Positions 33,649 through 42,481 of a DNA stretch of 64,000 nucleotides are shown piece after piece (the first letter of the stretch is position 1; every line of letters begins with the position of its first letter). The notes beneath the pieces are model-generated. The model was not told the DNA's origin and made no database searches. It saw only the letters and a list, made by a program, of their open reading frames with translations. This DNA comes from Bacilli bacterium (lineage in GTDB: Bacteria; Bacillota_I; Bacilli_A; RFN20; CAG-826), in contig JALCSW010000002.1 in NCBI GenBank assembly GCA_022653695.1, positions 214,605 through 278,604 on the forward strand, written 5' to 3'. A program made the translations under genes and the position numbers.

Positions 33649-35522
33649 TTTTCGACCTTGATCGAGTCCTCGCCCAGCGCGAGCGTGAACGAGGGGGCCT
33701 TATAAACGCTGAAGTCGGCCGGAAGGAGGAAGGTGGCGTAATCCTCAAGCCCGCTCACCTGGACGAACGCGGCGTTATAAGAGCCCAGAAGATCCTCGTC
33801 GTAGGCCGAAACCTTGATGGCCCGGCTTTTATCGTAGGCGGGGTTTTTGCGGCCGATCTTTTTGGCGTCTTTTTTGCCAAGGATGGCCTCGCATCCGGTC
33901 TCCTTGAGGCGAATCGTGTGTTCCCCGTCGGGCACCCCTAAATCGGGAACCGCCACTTTGTTGCCGCCGAAGGAGACGACGCTTTTGCCGTTCCGAGTGA
34001 CGATGCTGGCCTTTGCGAGGTTCGGAAGGATCCTCTCCTTGCTGATCAGGCGGTTCCCCTCCTCGTCCTCGAAATAGATGTCCTTCGGCGCGACGTACAG
34101 CGAGACGGCGTCGCCCTTCTTGAGTCCGCTATCGAGGCCAGCGCTGGTGACGATGTATTTACCGATTCCCTCAGACGTCAGGAAAACGGTGAGGCAGTCG
34201 GTCTTTTTGACGACGAAACCCACTTTGCAGGCGATTCGGAAGGCGCCGGCTTTCTTTGCCAAGCCAACGTCTTTCGGCGCGAAGCACAGATACGTTTTCT
34301 TGGATTCGAAAGCCGTTTCGAGAAGCCGCTCCTTGTAATCCGAAGGATAGACGAACACGTTCTTGCCTACTGAGGCCGCGTCTTTGCCAATATGGCAGAA
34401 AAGGCGGTTCACCCTCGGCACGTCCATGACCGAATTGCCGCTCCTCTTGTCGAAAAGATGGGCTTCCCCCATCTCGAAGGAAAGAAAGATTTTGTCTTTG
34501 GGGTTGTATTGCCCCGTCGCGGCCCCTTTGACGAGGACGTTGTCGTCGCCGCCCTCGATTTTGGCGTAGACGATGGTCTCGTCGCCGAGTTGCTCGATGA
34601 CGTCGATTTCGGCCGGTATGCCGGCTTCGGCGATTCGGATGTGCTCGGGCCTGAGGCCAAGGAGCATTTCCTGGCCGATATAGCTTTCCTCGGACAGTTC
34701 CTTGGCTTTCAGCTCCGGGAAATCCACTTCGAGTTTCTCGAGGCCGTGGAGATAAGCGACCAACCGATCGCCTTTTTCCGCGAGTTTGCAGTCGATGATG
34801 TTCATCTGGGGGGAGCCAAGGAAAGTGGCGACGAAAAGGTTGGTTGGGTTCTCGTAGAGGTTGACGGGGGTGTCGACTTGCTGGATGAAGCCCTTGTTCA
34901 TGACGACGATGCGGTCGCCCATGGTCATGGCCTCGGTTTGGTCGTGGGTGACGTAAATGAAAGTCGTGGCCAGCCGCTTATGGAGTTTCGTGATCTCGGT
35001 GCGCATCTGGACGCGGAGCTTGGCGTCGAGGTTGCTTAAAGGCTCGTCGAGCAGAAAGACCTTCGGCTCGCGGACGATGGCGCGCCCGAGGGCCACGCGC
35101 TGGCACTGGCCACCGGAGAGGGCCTTCGGCTTTCGGGTGAGCAAATCGGTGATCTCGAGGATCTCGGCCGCCCGGTTGACGCGCTCCTCGATCTCTTTGG
35201 GCGGCAAGTGGCGGAGCCTCAGCCCGAACGCCATGTTCTGAAAGACGGTCATATGGGGGTAAAGGGCGTAGTTCTGGAAAACCATCGCGATGTCGCGGTC
35301 CTTCGAATCGACGTCGTTGACGAGGACATCGTCGATGTAAAGGCCGCCCGAGGTGATGTTCTCAAGCCCCGCGATCATGCGGAGGGTCGTCGATTTGCCG
35401 CATCCGGAAGGCCCGACGAAGACGACGAATTCGTCGTTTTTGACGTCGAGGGTGAAATCGTTGACGGCCCTCACGCCCCCGTCGTAGACCTTGTAAATGT
35501 GATTCAAGCGCACTTCGGACAT
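33645..35522 (-). CDS. MsmK/UgpC-type sugar ABC ATPase with long extra C-terminus
   Basis: Residues 1-240 are a CUT1 ATPase: Walker A VGPSGCGKST, signature ALSGGQCQR, Walker B VFLLDEPLSNLDAKLR and the MalK-type TMGDRIVVMNKG. Residues 240-370 form the usual regulatory TOBE/OB region (GLRPEHIRI). The protein then continues for about 250 residues of beta-rich sequence not present in normal 360-370 residue MsmK proteins, including a second segment like a TOBE domain. It should power the permease pair encoded at 45.6-47.5 kb. Confidence 0.9.
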   Translation of the reverse strand: MSEVRLNHIYKVYDGGVRAVNDFTLDVKNDEFVVFVGPSGCGKSTTLRMIAGLENITSGGLYIDDVLVNDVDSKDRDIAMVFQNYALYPHMTVFQNMAFGLRLRHLPPKEIEERVNRAAEILEITDLLTRKPKALSGGQCQRVALGRAIVREPKVFLLDEPLSNLDAKLRVQMRTEITKLHKRLATTFIYVTHDQTEAMTMGDRIVVMNKGFIQQVDTPVNLYENPTNLFVATFLGSPQMNIIDCKLAEKGDRLVAYLHGLEKLEVDFPELKAKELSEESYIGQEMLLGLRPEHIRIAEAGIPAEIDVIEQLGDETIVYAKIEGGDDNVLVKGAATGQYNPKDKIFLSFEMGEAHLFDKRSGNSVMDVPRVNRLFCHIGKDAASVGKNVFVYPSDYKERLLETAFESKKTYLCFAPKDVGLAKKAGAFRIACKVGFVVKKTDCLTVFLTSEGIGKYIVTSAGLDSGLKKGDAVSLYVAPKDIYFEDEEGNRLISKERILPNLAKASIVTRNGKSVVSFGGNKVAVPDLGVPDGEHTIRLKETGCEAILGKKDAKKIGRKNPAYDKSRAIKVSAYDEDLLGSYNAAFVQVSGLEDYATFLLPADFSVYKAPSFTLALGEDSIKVEK

Positions 35523-35524
35523 AA

Positions 35525-36379
35525 CTAGTCCTCCTTTTTATGCAAGCCTTTGCCCACGAGTTCGGGGTAATAGGTCTCGTTGATCGTCTGGTCGTAGACG
35601 CCGTTGGCGTATATCTGGAAGGCCACCGCCGCGTCCATCGCGAAAAAAAGAATCAGGGCGATGGCCACGTAAGCCGTCGTTTGGCTGATGAGGAACAGGG
35701 CGATGGCGATCCCCGGGCTCATGATGACGAAAAGGACGTTGACCGGCATTTTCATGAGAGCGAAAAGGAATGAATTCTTGAGAGTGGGGAAAAAGCCGTT
35801 ATCGTAGATGGCCTCCTGGCTCAAAAAGTAATAGCTGGTTGCGGTGACGAGGACGAAGACGAAGATGAGCAACCCCATCCCGATGCCCGTCGCGATCGGG
35901 GCGGAGGCGTAGAAAAGAAGGAGATAGAAGGACCCCATGAACGCGGCGGCCCCCGCGGTCCCTTCGATCGCCCCGACGGCGAGGGCCCGTTTCCAGCCGT
36001 CCCTAAGCCCGCGGAAGAAATCCGAGGTCGCCAAAGTCCCTTCGAGATACGCCAGGCGCTTGGCGAGGCAAAAAGCCCCCGAAAGGCCGACGTAAAGGGC
36101 CATGACGCAGGGGATCGCGAGAAGCGAGGCGTAGAAAAGGAGGGAGAAAACGGACGAGGAATAGCTCGAGGAGGAGGCGTCGAGGCCCCCGATGAGGGCG
36201 CTGAAGACGAAATAGTCGGCGAGCAAAGGCAAAACGAAAAGGGCGAGGAGCCAGGACGAGGCCATGAGGATCCGCCACTGCCCGCTCCAGCAATCCCACA
36301 GAAGGGCCCACCTCGTCGCCGGGAGCTCCCGGTTCGAGAAGTCGGTCTCGCGCGGGGCCTTCTTTTTAAATAGCCTCAT
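35525..36379 (-). CDS. Polytopic membrane protein, possibly DUF624/YesL-like
   Basis: The 284-residue protein has about six membrane helices and a cytoplasmic start MRLFKKKAPRE. Helix spacing and place among sugar ABC genes recall DUF624 (YesL) proteins, whose role is unclear, but the match is weak. The ORF track starts at 36484; the ATG at 36379 overlaps the previous stop by ATGA. It ends two bases before the ATPase gene. Confidence 0.65.
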   Translation of the reverse strand: MRLFKKKAPRETDFSNRELPATRWALLWDCWSGQWRILMASSWLLALFVLPLLADYFVFSALIGGLDASSSSYSSSVFSLLFYASLLAIPCVMALYVGLSGAFCLAKRLAYLEGTLATSDFFRGLRDGWKRALAVGAIEGTAGAAAFMGSFYLLLFYASAPIATGIGMGLLIFVFVLVTATSYYFLSQEAIYDNGFFPTLKNSFLFALMKMPVNVLFVIMSPGIAIALFLISQTTAYVAIALILFFAMDAAVAFQIYANGVYDQTINETYYPELVGKGLHKKED

Positions 36380-36984
36380 GAGGCGCCTCCCCGTAGATAA
36401 ACGAACTCCTTGAGGGCCAAATCGTACTCCGGGTTGTCGTAAAGCCCCATCGATCCGATGTTTTTCGAAATCGAGTTCACGCATAGATAATAGTCTTCGT
36501 CGAGGAAGGAGACATAATCCGACAGCCAGCCATCCGTGTCGATTCCGACGCCATAGGACTTGCCGTCCTGCTCAAAGAAGCCGCTCGCCCCCGCGCAATA
36601 GGACGCGACGAAACCATCGGCTTCCTCGAAGGGCAGCAGGATATCCGAGCAGGTCATGGATTCAAGGGTGCTTTTCGGAAGCAGGAAAAGGTCGCTGCCG
36701 TTGTAGCCGACGACCGAAAGCTTTTGGCTATAGAGGGGATCGCTCGGGTCGCAATAGGCGAAGGTGGCCTCTTTCATGCCCTCGTCGGACAACCTCGCTT
36801 CGATCTTTTTGGCCAAATCGTCTTTCCTTATGTCCCTCGCCCCGACGAAAACGTCGACCGTCTCGTAATAAGCCGGACGGTGACTGACGTAAAAGAGATA
36901 GCTCACCGTAAACCCAAGGATGAGCGGAAGGGCGAGGTAGAGGGGCCAACTGTAGGCGAGTCTTGCCTGGAATTTCCTATTCAT
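36376..36984 (-). CDS. Membrane-anchored extracytoplasmic protein, unknown
   Basis: The 202-residue protein has one N-terminal membrane helix (about residues 14-34) and an outer domain with GVGIDTDGWLSDYVSFLDEDYYLCVN that I cannot place. It overlaps the preceding gene by 8 bases (ATGAATAG) and the next by 4. Its place in the operon suggests a role in the envelope part of glycan uptake, which is inference. Confidence 0.65.
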   Translation of the reverse strand: MNRKFQARLAYSWPLYLALPLILGFTVSYLFYVSHRPAYYETVDVFVGARDIRKDDLAKKIEARLSDEGMKEATFAYCDPSDPLYSQKLSVVGYNGSDLFLLPKSTLESMTCSDILLPFEEADGFVASYCAGASGFFEQDGKSYGVGIDTDGWLSDYVSFLDEDYYLCVNSISKNIGSMGLYDNPEYDLALKEFVYLRGGAS

Positions 36985-37468
36985 GGGGATCATCCTCGAT
37001 CGCCAAAACGACGTTGGAGAAGCTCTCGATGCGGACTTTGGACCCGGGAAGGAGCCTCACGCTCCCGCCCATCAGGTAAAAATCGCGCTCAAAGGTGCGG
37101 TTCCCCTCGCTGAAGGAGGTTTTGAGGGGGATCATGTCGATCCCCTCTTTCTCGACGGGCTCGCCTTGGCCTATGACGCTCACGAGCGAGGTTTCGCGCA
37201 GGCCCGTCTCGGCGCTAAGGAAGAAACGGAAACGCTTGTTCCGCTCACGGAAGGGGACCGTGAGGAAGTAAAGAAGCCACCAAACGTAGGCGACCCCGAC
37301 CCCCACGCACACCCACATCTCGGCAAGGTATTCCTCGCCCGAAAGGAAAAGGCACAGGGTCAGGAGCGTCAGATACGCGAGGCTCACGAAAACCATGAGC
37401 CAGATCCCGGCGCGTCGCCTGGCCCCCCAGTATTCCGTTTCCTTTTCGATGTCGAGGAGTTTCCTCAT
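36977..37468 (-). CDS. Two-helix membrane protein, unknown
   Basis: The 163-residue protein has two adjacent membrane helices (about residues 22-42 and 52-74) followed by a soluble domain of about 85 residues at the cytoplasmic face. No family recognised. The start MRKLLDIEKETEYWG at 37468 is chosen because it follows the SGNH gene stop by five bases; the ORF track start lies inside that gene. Confidence 0.65.
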   Translation of the reverse strand: MRKLLDIEKETEYWGARRRAGIWLMVFVSLAYLTLLTLCLFLSGEEYLAEMWVCVGVGVAYVWWLLYFLTVPFRERNKRFRFFLSAETGLRETSLVSVIGQGEPVEKEGIDMIPLKTSFSEGNRTFERDFYLMGGSVRLLPGSKVRIESFSNVVLAIEDDPHE

Positions 37469-37473
37469 TTTTT

Positions 37474-38781
37474 CTATCCCAACCAGTTTTTGAGGGCTTT
37501 TTTGATCCGCGCGCCCCAAAGGACGTATCCGTATTCGGACATGTGCATGCTGTCGGCGCGGAAGTAAGCGGCGCTCGCCTCGCCGTTTTCCTTTTGGAGC
37601 GCCTCGCCGGCGGCGACGCCCTCGATCCAGCTTTTGCCTTCGATGTAGGCGGCGACGTTGGAATTGGTCTTGCGGATGCTATCGGCGTAACCGACGTTAT
37701 AACCCGGCAAGACGTTGATGTAGACGAAGAAGAGGTGGGCCTCGGGAAGCCGCTCGTGCGTTTTCCCCATGAGCTCTTCGACGTTGCCCGCGACCGTCTC
37801 GACGCTTAAACCGCCGTTGATCAAATCGTTGACGCCGACGTAATAGACGACGGCCTTCGGGCGATAGGGGACGACGAGGCGCTCCAGAAGGGCATCCCTC
37901 CATTGGGCCGCGGTCGTGCCGCCGATGCCATGATTATAGGCCACGATCGGATCGAGGGCGCGCTCGTAACCGTCCCAGAATTCCATGGACGAGGACCCGG
38001 CGAGCATGACGTGGTAATTTTCTTCCTCGCCGCCCTCCTCCTCGTAAGCCACCGCCTTGCCCTCGAAAGTCGAATTGCTTAAAACCAGCGACGGCGAGGC
38101 GTTTTCCGCCACCGAAAGCACGATGGTCTCCTCATTCCCGCCGTTACGGCTCGTGACGGTTATGGTCCCTTTCGCCGCCTCATAGACGGCCGCGGAGATC
38201 GAGGTGAGGCTCTTGCGCGTGTAATTGAGGGCGAAGCGGACGTCGCCCGGCGCGCTCCCAAGGCGCGCCAAAGCTCCCTTCGTCAGATAATAGGTCCCTC
38301 CCGTCGCCGCCACGTTCAGGACGCCGGTGATTTTCAGATTCCCCTCGATGCCGTCGTCGATCGATTCGACGGGCGTGTAAACAGGTTCCACGTACTCCCC
38401 TTCCCCCGTCTCGGTCCATTTGGCGTAAAGGAACGTCGAGGACGCGACGGAATCGCCGGCGAAATCGAAGGCCTCCTCGCAAGCGGAGTCGAGATACCAG
38501 CCGGCGAAGTCGTAGCCGGGCCTCGTCGGATTCTCGCTCGGGGGAGTGAGAAGGCACGGCACTTCGATGCTCTGCTTCGCGTAAACCAATTGGTTCGTGA
38601 CCCCTTCACCGTTCCCCTCGCTGAACGGGGCTCGGTCGTAATTGTAGTAGTAAGCGGCGATGTCTTGGCTTTCGAAAGTGGGCATGCTGCCCACCGCTAT
38701 GGGAGAGGAAGCCCCCTCGCCGCCGCACCCCGCAAGGCAAAGAAGCGCGGTCGCCCCCGCCGCCAAAAATCCTTTTCTCAT
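37474..38781 (-). CDS. Lipoprotein with InlB-type repeat and SGNH esterase domain
   Basis: The 435-residue protein starts with a lipoprotein signal (LLCLAGC). Residues about 55-115 include a Listeria-Bacteroides (Flg_new) repeat, PGYDFAGWYLD...STFLYAKW, often used for surface attachment. The C-terminal 190 residues are an SGNH hydrolase: MLAGSSSMEFWDGY (Ser), GVNDL (Asn) and DSMHMSEYGY (Asp-His). It should deacetylate glycans at the cell surface. The ATG overlaps the GH130 stop by ATGA, with AGGAGGG upstream; the ORF track start at 38913 is too early. Confidence 0.87.
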   Translation of the reverse strand: MRKGFLAAGATALLCLAGCGGEGASSPIAVGSMPTFESQDIAAYYYNYDRAPFSEGNGEGVTNQLVYAKQSIEVPCLLTPPSENPTRPGYDFAGWYLDSACEEAFDFAGDSVASSTFLYAKWTETGEGEYVEPVYTPVESIDDGIEGNLKITGVLNVAATGGTYYLTKGALARLGSAPGDVRFALNYTRKSLTSISAAVYEAAKGTITVTSRNGGNEETIVLSVAENASPSLVLSNSTFEGKAVAYEEEGGEEENYHVMLAGSSSMEFWDGYERALDPIVAYNHGIGGTTAAQWRDALLERLVVPYRPKAVVYYVGVNDLINGGLSVETVAGNVEELMGKTHERLPEAHLFFVYINVLPGYNVGYADSIRKTNSNVAAYIEGKSWIEGVAAGEALQKENGEASAAYFRADSMHMSEYGYVLWGARIKKALKNWLG

Positions 38782-39794
38782 AAGCGACCCTCCTTGAGTT
38801 CCTTCACCAGTTCGGCGAAATCGATCGTGGCGAGGCCGATGAAGCGATCGGCCGCCCCGTAATAGAGGTACAGAAGGCCGTCCTTGACGAGGTTGGCCGT
38901 CGGGAAAACGCACCCGTTGTAGTACCCTTCGGTCTCATAGGGGAACTCCGGCTCCATGAGCGGTTTTTTCGTTTTGGCCAATATCTTCCGCGGATCGTCG
39001 AGGTCGAGAAGGAAGGCCCCGACGCGATAGGCTCTATCGATCGCGGAGACCCCATGGTAAATCAGGAGCCACCCCTCTTTCGTCTCAAGTGGCGGGCACG
39101 AGGCGCCCACTTTGAGGCTCTCCCACTCCTCCGTTCCCTCATAAAGGAGGCTCAGGGGCTCGTCCCATTCGAGGAGATCCGTCGATTTGGTTATCCAGAT
39201 GGCCGGTTTCCGGTTGGGGTAACCCTTTCCGCAGCGGAGGCTCGGACGGGAGGTCCGGTAAAAACGGCCGCCGATTTGACGCGGGAAGATGACGACGTCG
39301 CGGTCGTCGTCCTTGGCGTTGGTTATGCGACCCAGTTTCTTCCAATGGAGAAGGTCTTTGGACACCGCCAAATGCGTCTCGGTGTCGTTGCGATTAAGAA
39401 CTTGGGGGCCGAATTCCGGATGGAAGCCGTAATCGTGGGGCTCGTTTTTCCAGTATTGGCCCGGGGCGAAAACGCGCGAGGCGTAAGTGAGGTAATAATA
39501 GTCCCCAATCCTGACGAGGCGCGGATCCTCCGTCCCGCCCCCGTCGGCCCCGTCTTTGTCGGGGGCGATGAGCGGGGTCGGCGAACGGCGGAGGAAATGG
39601 ACGCCGTCCTCCGAGGTGGCGTAACCCAAATAGATGTAATGGGTCGCGTCGTTCCCGGCCGCCCGATAGATCATGTGGAAAAGCCCGTCCTCCGGGCGGT
39701 AGACGACCGCCGGATTGAGGACGCAAAGGCTCTCCCAAGCGACTTCGGGGTTGGGTTTAAGGATGGGGTTGCCGGCGTATTTGGCGAATTTCAT
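38778..39794 (-). CDS. GH130 beta-mannoside phosphorylase or mannosidase (copy 1)
   Basis: GH130 enzymes split beta-mannosides, mostly by phosphorolysis to mannose-1-phosphate. The 338-residue protein starts MKFAKYAGNPILKPNP and has GGGTEDPRLVRIGDYYYLTYAS, VIFPRQIGGRFYRTSRPS and WLLIYHGVSAIDRAYRVG, all family hallmarks. Subfamily, and so linkage preference, is uncertain. No signal peptide: it acts on imported sugars. The ORF track start at 39998 is upstream of the true one. GGGGAAAAC precedes the ATG. Confidence 0.9.
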   Translation of the reverse strand: MKFAKYAGNPILKPNPEVAWESLCVLNPAVVYRPEDGLFHMIYRAAGNDATHYIYLGYATSEDGVHFLRRSPTPLIAPDKDGADGGGTEDPRLVRIGDYYYLTYASRVFAPGQYWKNEPHDYGFHPEFGPQVLNRNDTETHLAVSKDLLHWKKLGRITNAKDDDRDVVIFPRQIGGRFYRTSRPSLRCGKGYPNRKPAIWITKSTDLLEWDEPLSLLYEGTEEWESLKVGASCPPLETKEGWLLIYHGVSAIDRAYRVGAFLLDLDDPRKILAKTKKPLMEPEFPYETEGYYNGCVFPTANLVKDGLLYLYYGAADRFIGLATIDFAELVKELKEGRL

Positions 39795-39807
39795 GGTTGT
39801 TTTCCCC

Positions 39808-42480
39808 TCAAAGGGCCTCCGATATTTGGCTCGAGCGCTCGATGGCGCTGTCGAAGCGGATGTTGTCGACGAGGATCTGACGGGCCGAAGCGGAGCCGCC
39901 CTGATTGACGATGCCGATCGAAAACTGATAGATCGAGGGCACGTTGAGGGCCTTGAGGCTCGCCCCCGTCGGGCTCGCGTAATCGGTGAAAACCCCAAAA
40001 CCCAGCTCGTAATGGGCCCAGCCTTCGAGAAGCTCGCCCCTCTCGATCGTGTGGCGGACGTGATAGACCGACCCGTTCACGAGGTAATAGAAGTTGAGGT
40101 ACACGGTGGCGTAGCCGTCGCCCTTGAGGTCGATGTCGATGCCTTTGGCCCCAAAGGAGCTGCCGAGGCCGCCGTCGATCGTGAGCGGCAAAGCGTAGTT
40201 GACGGTCTCGTAGGAAAGGTAGTTCAGCGAGAGGGAGTGCGTTCCACCCTCGATGGAGACGTCATCGCTCAGGGTCAACTCGTTGTTCGCGCTGTCGTTG
40301 CCGTATCCCCAGACGTCGAGGGCCTCGGCGGTGCTCGCGTAACTTTCGGCCGTCTCGATCGTGGCTTTGGTGGGGTCCCCCTCGTCGGGCGCGATCGCGC
40401 TCTCAAGCGCCGTCGACGTGGCCTTCGTTGGGGCGTCCTCGAGGCAGACGTTGTCGCAATAGACGGCGCTGCCGTCGGTGTAGCGCGGATCGGCCGTGCC
40501 GTCTTCGGCGCGATAAAGATAGCTGAGCGCGATCGAAAACGACGAGATGGAGGCGCAGTCAAGGGTCCCGCTTCCGCTTGCGAAGGAGAAGGCGCTGAAG
40601 GGGATCTCGTATTTGGTCCAAACCTTCGGAAGGGCCTCGATCTCGTAGAAGGCCGTGGCCCCGCTCCCGAGCGTGAAGGCCAGATCGACCTTCGCGTTCA
40701 CCCCATCGAGATAAGAGAGGGCCGCGTCGCCGTCCTTGAGGGAGGCGTCCTTGAGCCAAAGCGACAGCCCATCGTATCCAAGGCCGTTCGAGGCGGCATC
40801 GATGGGGAGGGTGTAGGAGGCCGCCTCCATGTCGGCTTTGTAGGTGAGCTTCCCGCAATAGGGGTTATCGGCCCCGCGGGCCTGCAGCGAGTCGAGGGCG
40901 ATGTATTCGTCTTTGTTGTCGCGCGAAAGGCTCCACTGATAGAAAGGCTCGGCGGCGTTATGGTAGCCGTCGAAATCCTCGATAAGGCCATCGTTTCCGA
41001 TGAGGCGGGCGGACGTGTCGATCTCGTCGACGTCGGCTTTGCTCACGATTTCGATGTCCTTATACGTGAGGGTGCCCGTGCCATACATATCCGTGACGCC
41101 GAACTGGAGTTTCTTGATCCAGCCGAATTCCCGTTGGCCGTCCGCGGCGATCGAGGAGCTCGCGAAAGAGGCGAAAGGAAGATAGAAGGTCGTGAATCTA
41201 TCGGTCGAAAGGTCAGCGAGCGGAATCTGGAAGTACCAGAGGTCGCCGTCTTCCTCGTAGACGCGGAAGCTGGCTTTGCCGGCCCCGGAGCTCCCGGTGC
41301 TGCCGGAGTAGGTCAGCGACATCTTCACGGTGTCGCCCTCGTCGAAGAAACGCCCCACCGGGATCTTCGTGAAAGCGTAGCCCTTGCTCGACATGCCGAC
41401 GTCGTTGAGGCCGTTCGCGTTTTGGTCGTAATGGAGCGTGTAGCTGGCCCCGTCGTCGCCGATGTCGGTCCCGAAGTCGTAGCCGTTCTCGTGCTCCCAA
41501 GTCGCCGTCGGGTAATCGGCGAAATCGAATTTGTCGATGAAAAGGTTCCGGTAATCGGATTTTTTGACGCATTTGAGGCCGCTGACGAGGCAAACGCCGT
41601 CGCCCCACGTCTCCTCGAAGACGAGCTCGATCCGCTTGATGTGGAAATAATCGAAGGTGAAATTGGCCGTCGTGACGAGTTGCGTCGTCTGGGTGAAGGA
41701 ACTGAAAGGAAGGATGACGATCTGCTTCGAATTGTTGGAGATCGCGATCTCGCTCTTCCAGAATTCGCCGTCGTTGTCGATAAGGCGGATGTAGGCTTTC
41801 GCGTCCTGGCCCGAATAGAAGAAGCGAAGATAGAAGGCGTCCGTTCCGTACGTGTCAAGCTCGACCGTCTTCGTGAGGACGATCCATCCGATGTTTTGCG
41901 TGTCCTCTTTGAGGAAATTCACCGCGAGCGACTTCTGGCCGTTCAAGAAAAAATCGCTCGTGTCCATCGAAAGGCCGACGGGCGCCCCTTCCTTATGGAC
42001 CGACCAATCGCCCGTCGTGCCAAGAGGGAAGGGAACCTCCCCGTAATCAGGCGCCTTGAGGAAGAAAGTAAACGCGTTGGCGCACAGTTTGCTCGCGTTC
42101 CCGCAATAGGCGGTCACGCGCCAATAATAGGTGACATCCTTTTGGCTCAATTCCGCCGAGATAGAGTAGCTGGTCGAGGAGATGTAGTCGTGTTTGTAAT
42201 AGACGTAAGCGTTGTTGTTACTGACGAAATTTTCGCTCGAGGCGATCTCCAACATGTAGCGCGTGGCGTTTTCGCTCGCGTTCCAGCTGAACGTCGGGAC
42301 CTCGCTCAAGGAGGCCCCCAGAGTCGGGCTCACGAGCGAAAAGAGGCCGGGCGAGCCGCTGGGGGAGTGCTGATCGAACGAATTGGCCGCGGACGTATAG
42401 CCCCCGCCCTCGCCGCAGGAAGCGAGGCCAAGAGCCAGCAGAAGGGAACACAGAAACGCGAATAAGCGGTGTTTGCGCAT
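39808..42480 (-). CDS. Large carbohydrate-binding lipoprotein
   Basis: The 890-residue lipoprotein (lipobox LGLASC) has a fibronectin-III-like domain at about residues 50-145 (VPTFSWNASENATRYMLEIA) followed by several beta-sandwich repeats of the CIA30/CBM11-like kind, each with a pattern of FDFA/FDGY, KIPV or EIPFSAF, and DIEIVSKA or DNVCLE. No catalytic motif is seen. It probably captures polysaccharide at the cell surface next to the ABC binding protein. The antisense strand carries a 916-codon ORF that is a coding shadow. Confidence 0.82.
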   Translation of the reverse strand: MRKHRLFAFLCSLLLALGLASCGEGGGYTSAANSFDQHSPSGSPGLFSLVSPTLGASLSEVPTFSWNASENATRYMLEIASSENFVSNNNAYVYYKHDYISSTSYSISAELSQKDVTYYWRVTAYCGNASKLCANAFTFFLKAPDYGEVPFPLGTTGDWSVHKEGAPVGLSMDTSDFFLNGQKSLAVNFLKEDTQNIGWIVLTKTVELDTYGTDAFYLRFFYSGQDAKAYIRLIDNDGEFWKSEIAISNNSKQIVILPFSSFTQTTQLVTTANFTFDYFHIKRIELVFEETWGDGVCLVSGLKCVKKSDYRNLFIDKFDFADYPTATWEHENGYDFGTDIGDDGASYTLHYDQNANGLNDVGMSSKGYAFTKIPVGRFFDEGDTVKMSLTYSGSTGSSGAGKASFRVYEEDGDLWYFQIPLADLSTDRFTTFYLPFASFASSSIAADGQREFGWIKKLQFGVTDMYGTGTLTYKDIEIVSKADVDEIDTSARLIGNDGLIEDFDGYHNAAEPFYQWSLSRDNKDEYIALDSLQARGADNPYCGKLTYKADMEAASYTLPIDAASNGLGYDGLSLWLKDASLKDGDAALSYLDGVNAKVDLAFTLGSGATAFYEIEALPKVWTKYEIPFSAFSFASGSGTLDCASISSFSIALSYLYRAEDGTADPRYTDGSAVYCDNVCLEDAPTKATSTALESAIAPDEGDPTKATIETAESYASTAEALDVWGYGNDSANNELTLSDDVSIEGGTHSLSLNYLSYETVNYALPLTIDGGLGSSFGAKGIDIDLKGDGYATVYLNFYYLVNGSVYHVRHTIERGELLEGWAHYELGFGVFTDYASPTGASLKALNVPSIYQFSIGIVNQGGSASARQILVDNIRFDSAIERSSQISEAL

Positions 42481-42481
42481 A

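Noticed and set aside
39715-42465. 916-codon plus-strand ORF opposite the large lipoprotein
   Set aside because: It is an antisense shadow of a GC-rich gene; the minus frame has a lipoprotein signal, ribosome-binding site context and operon fit.
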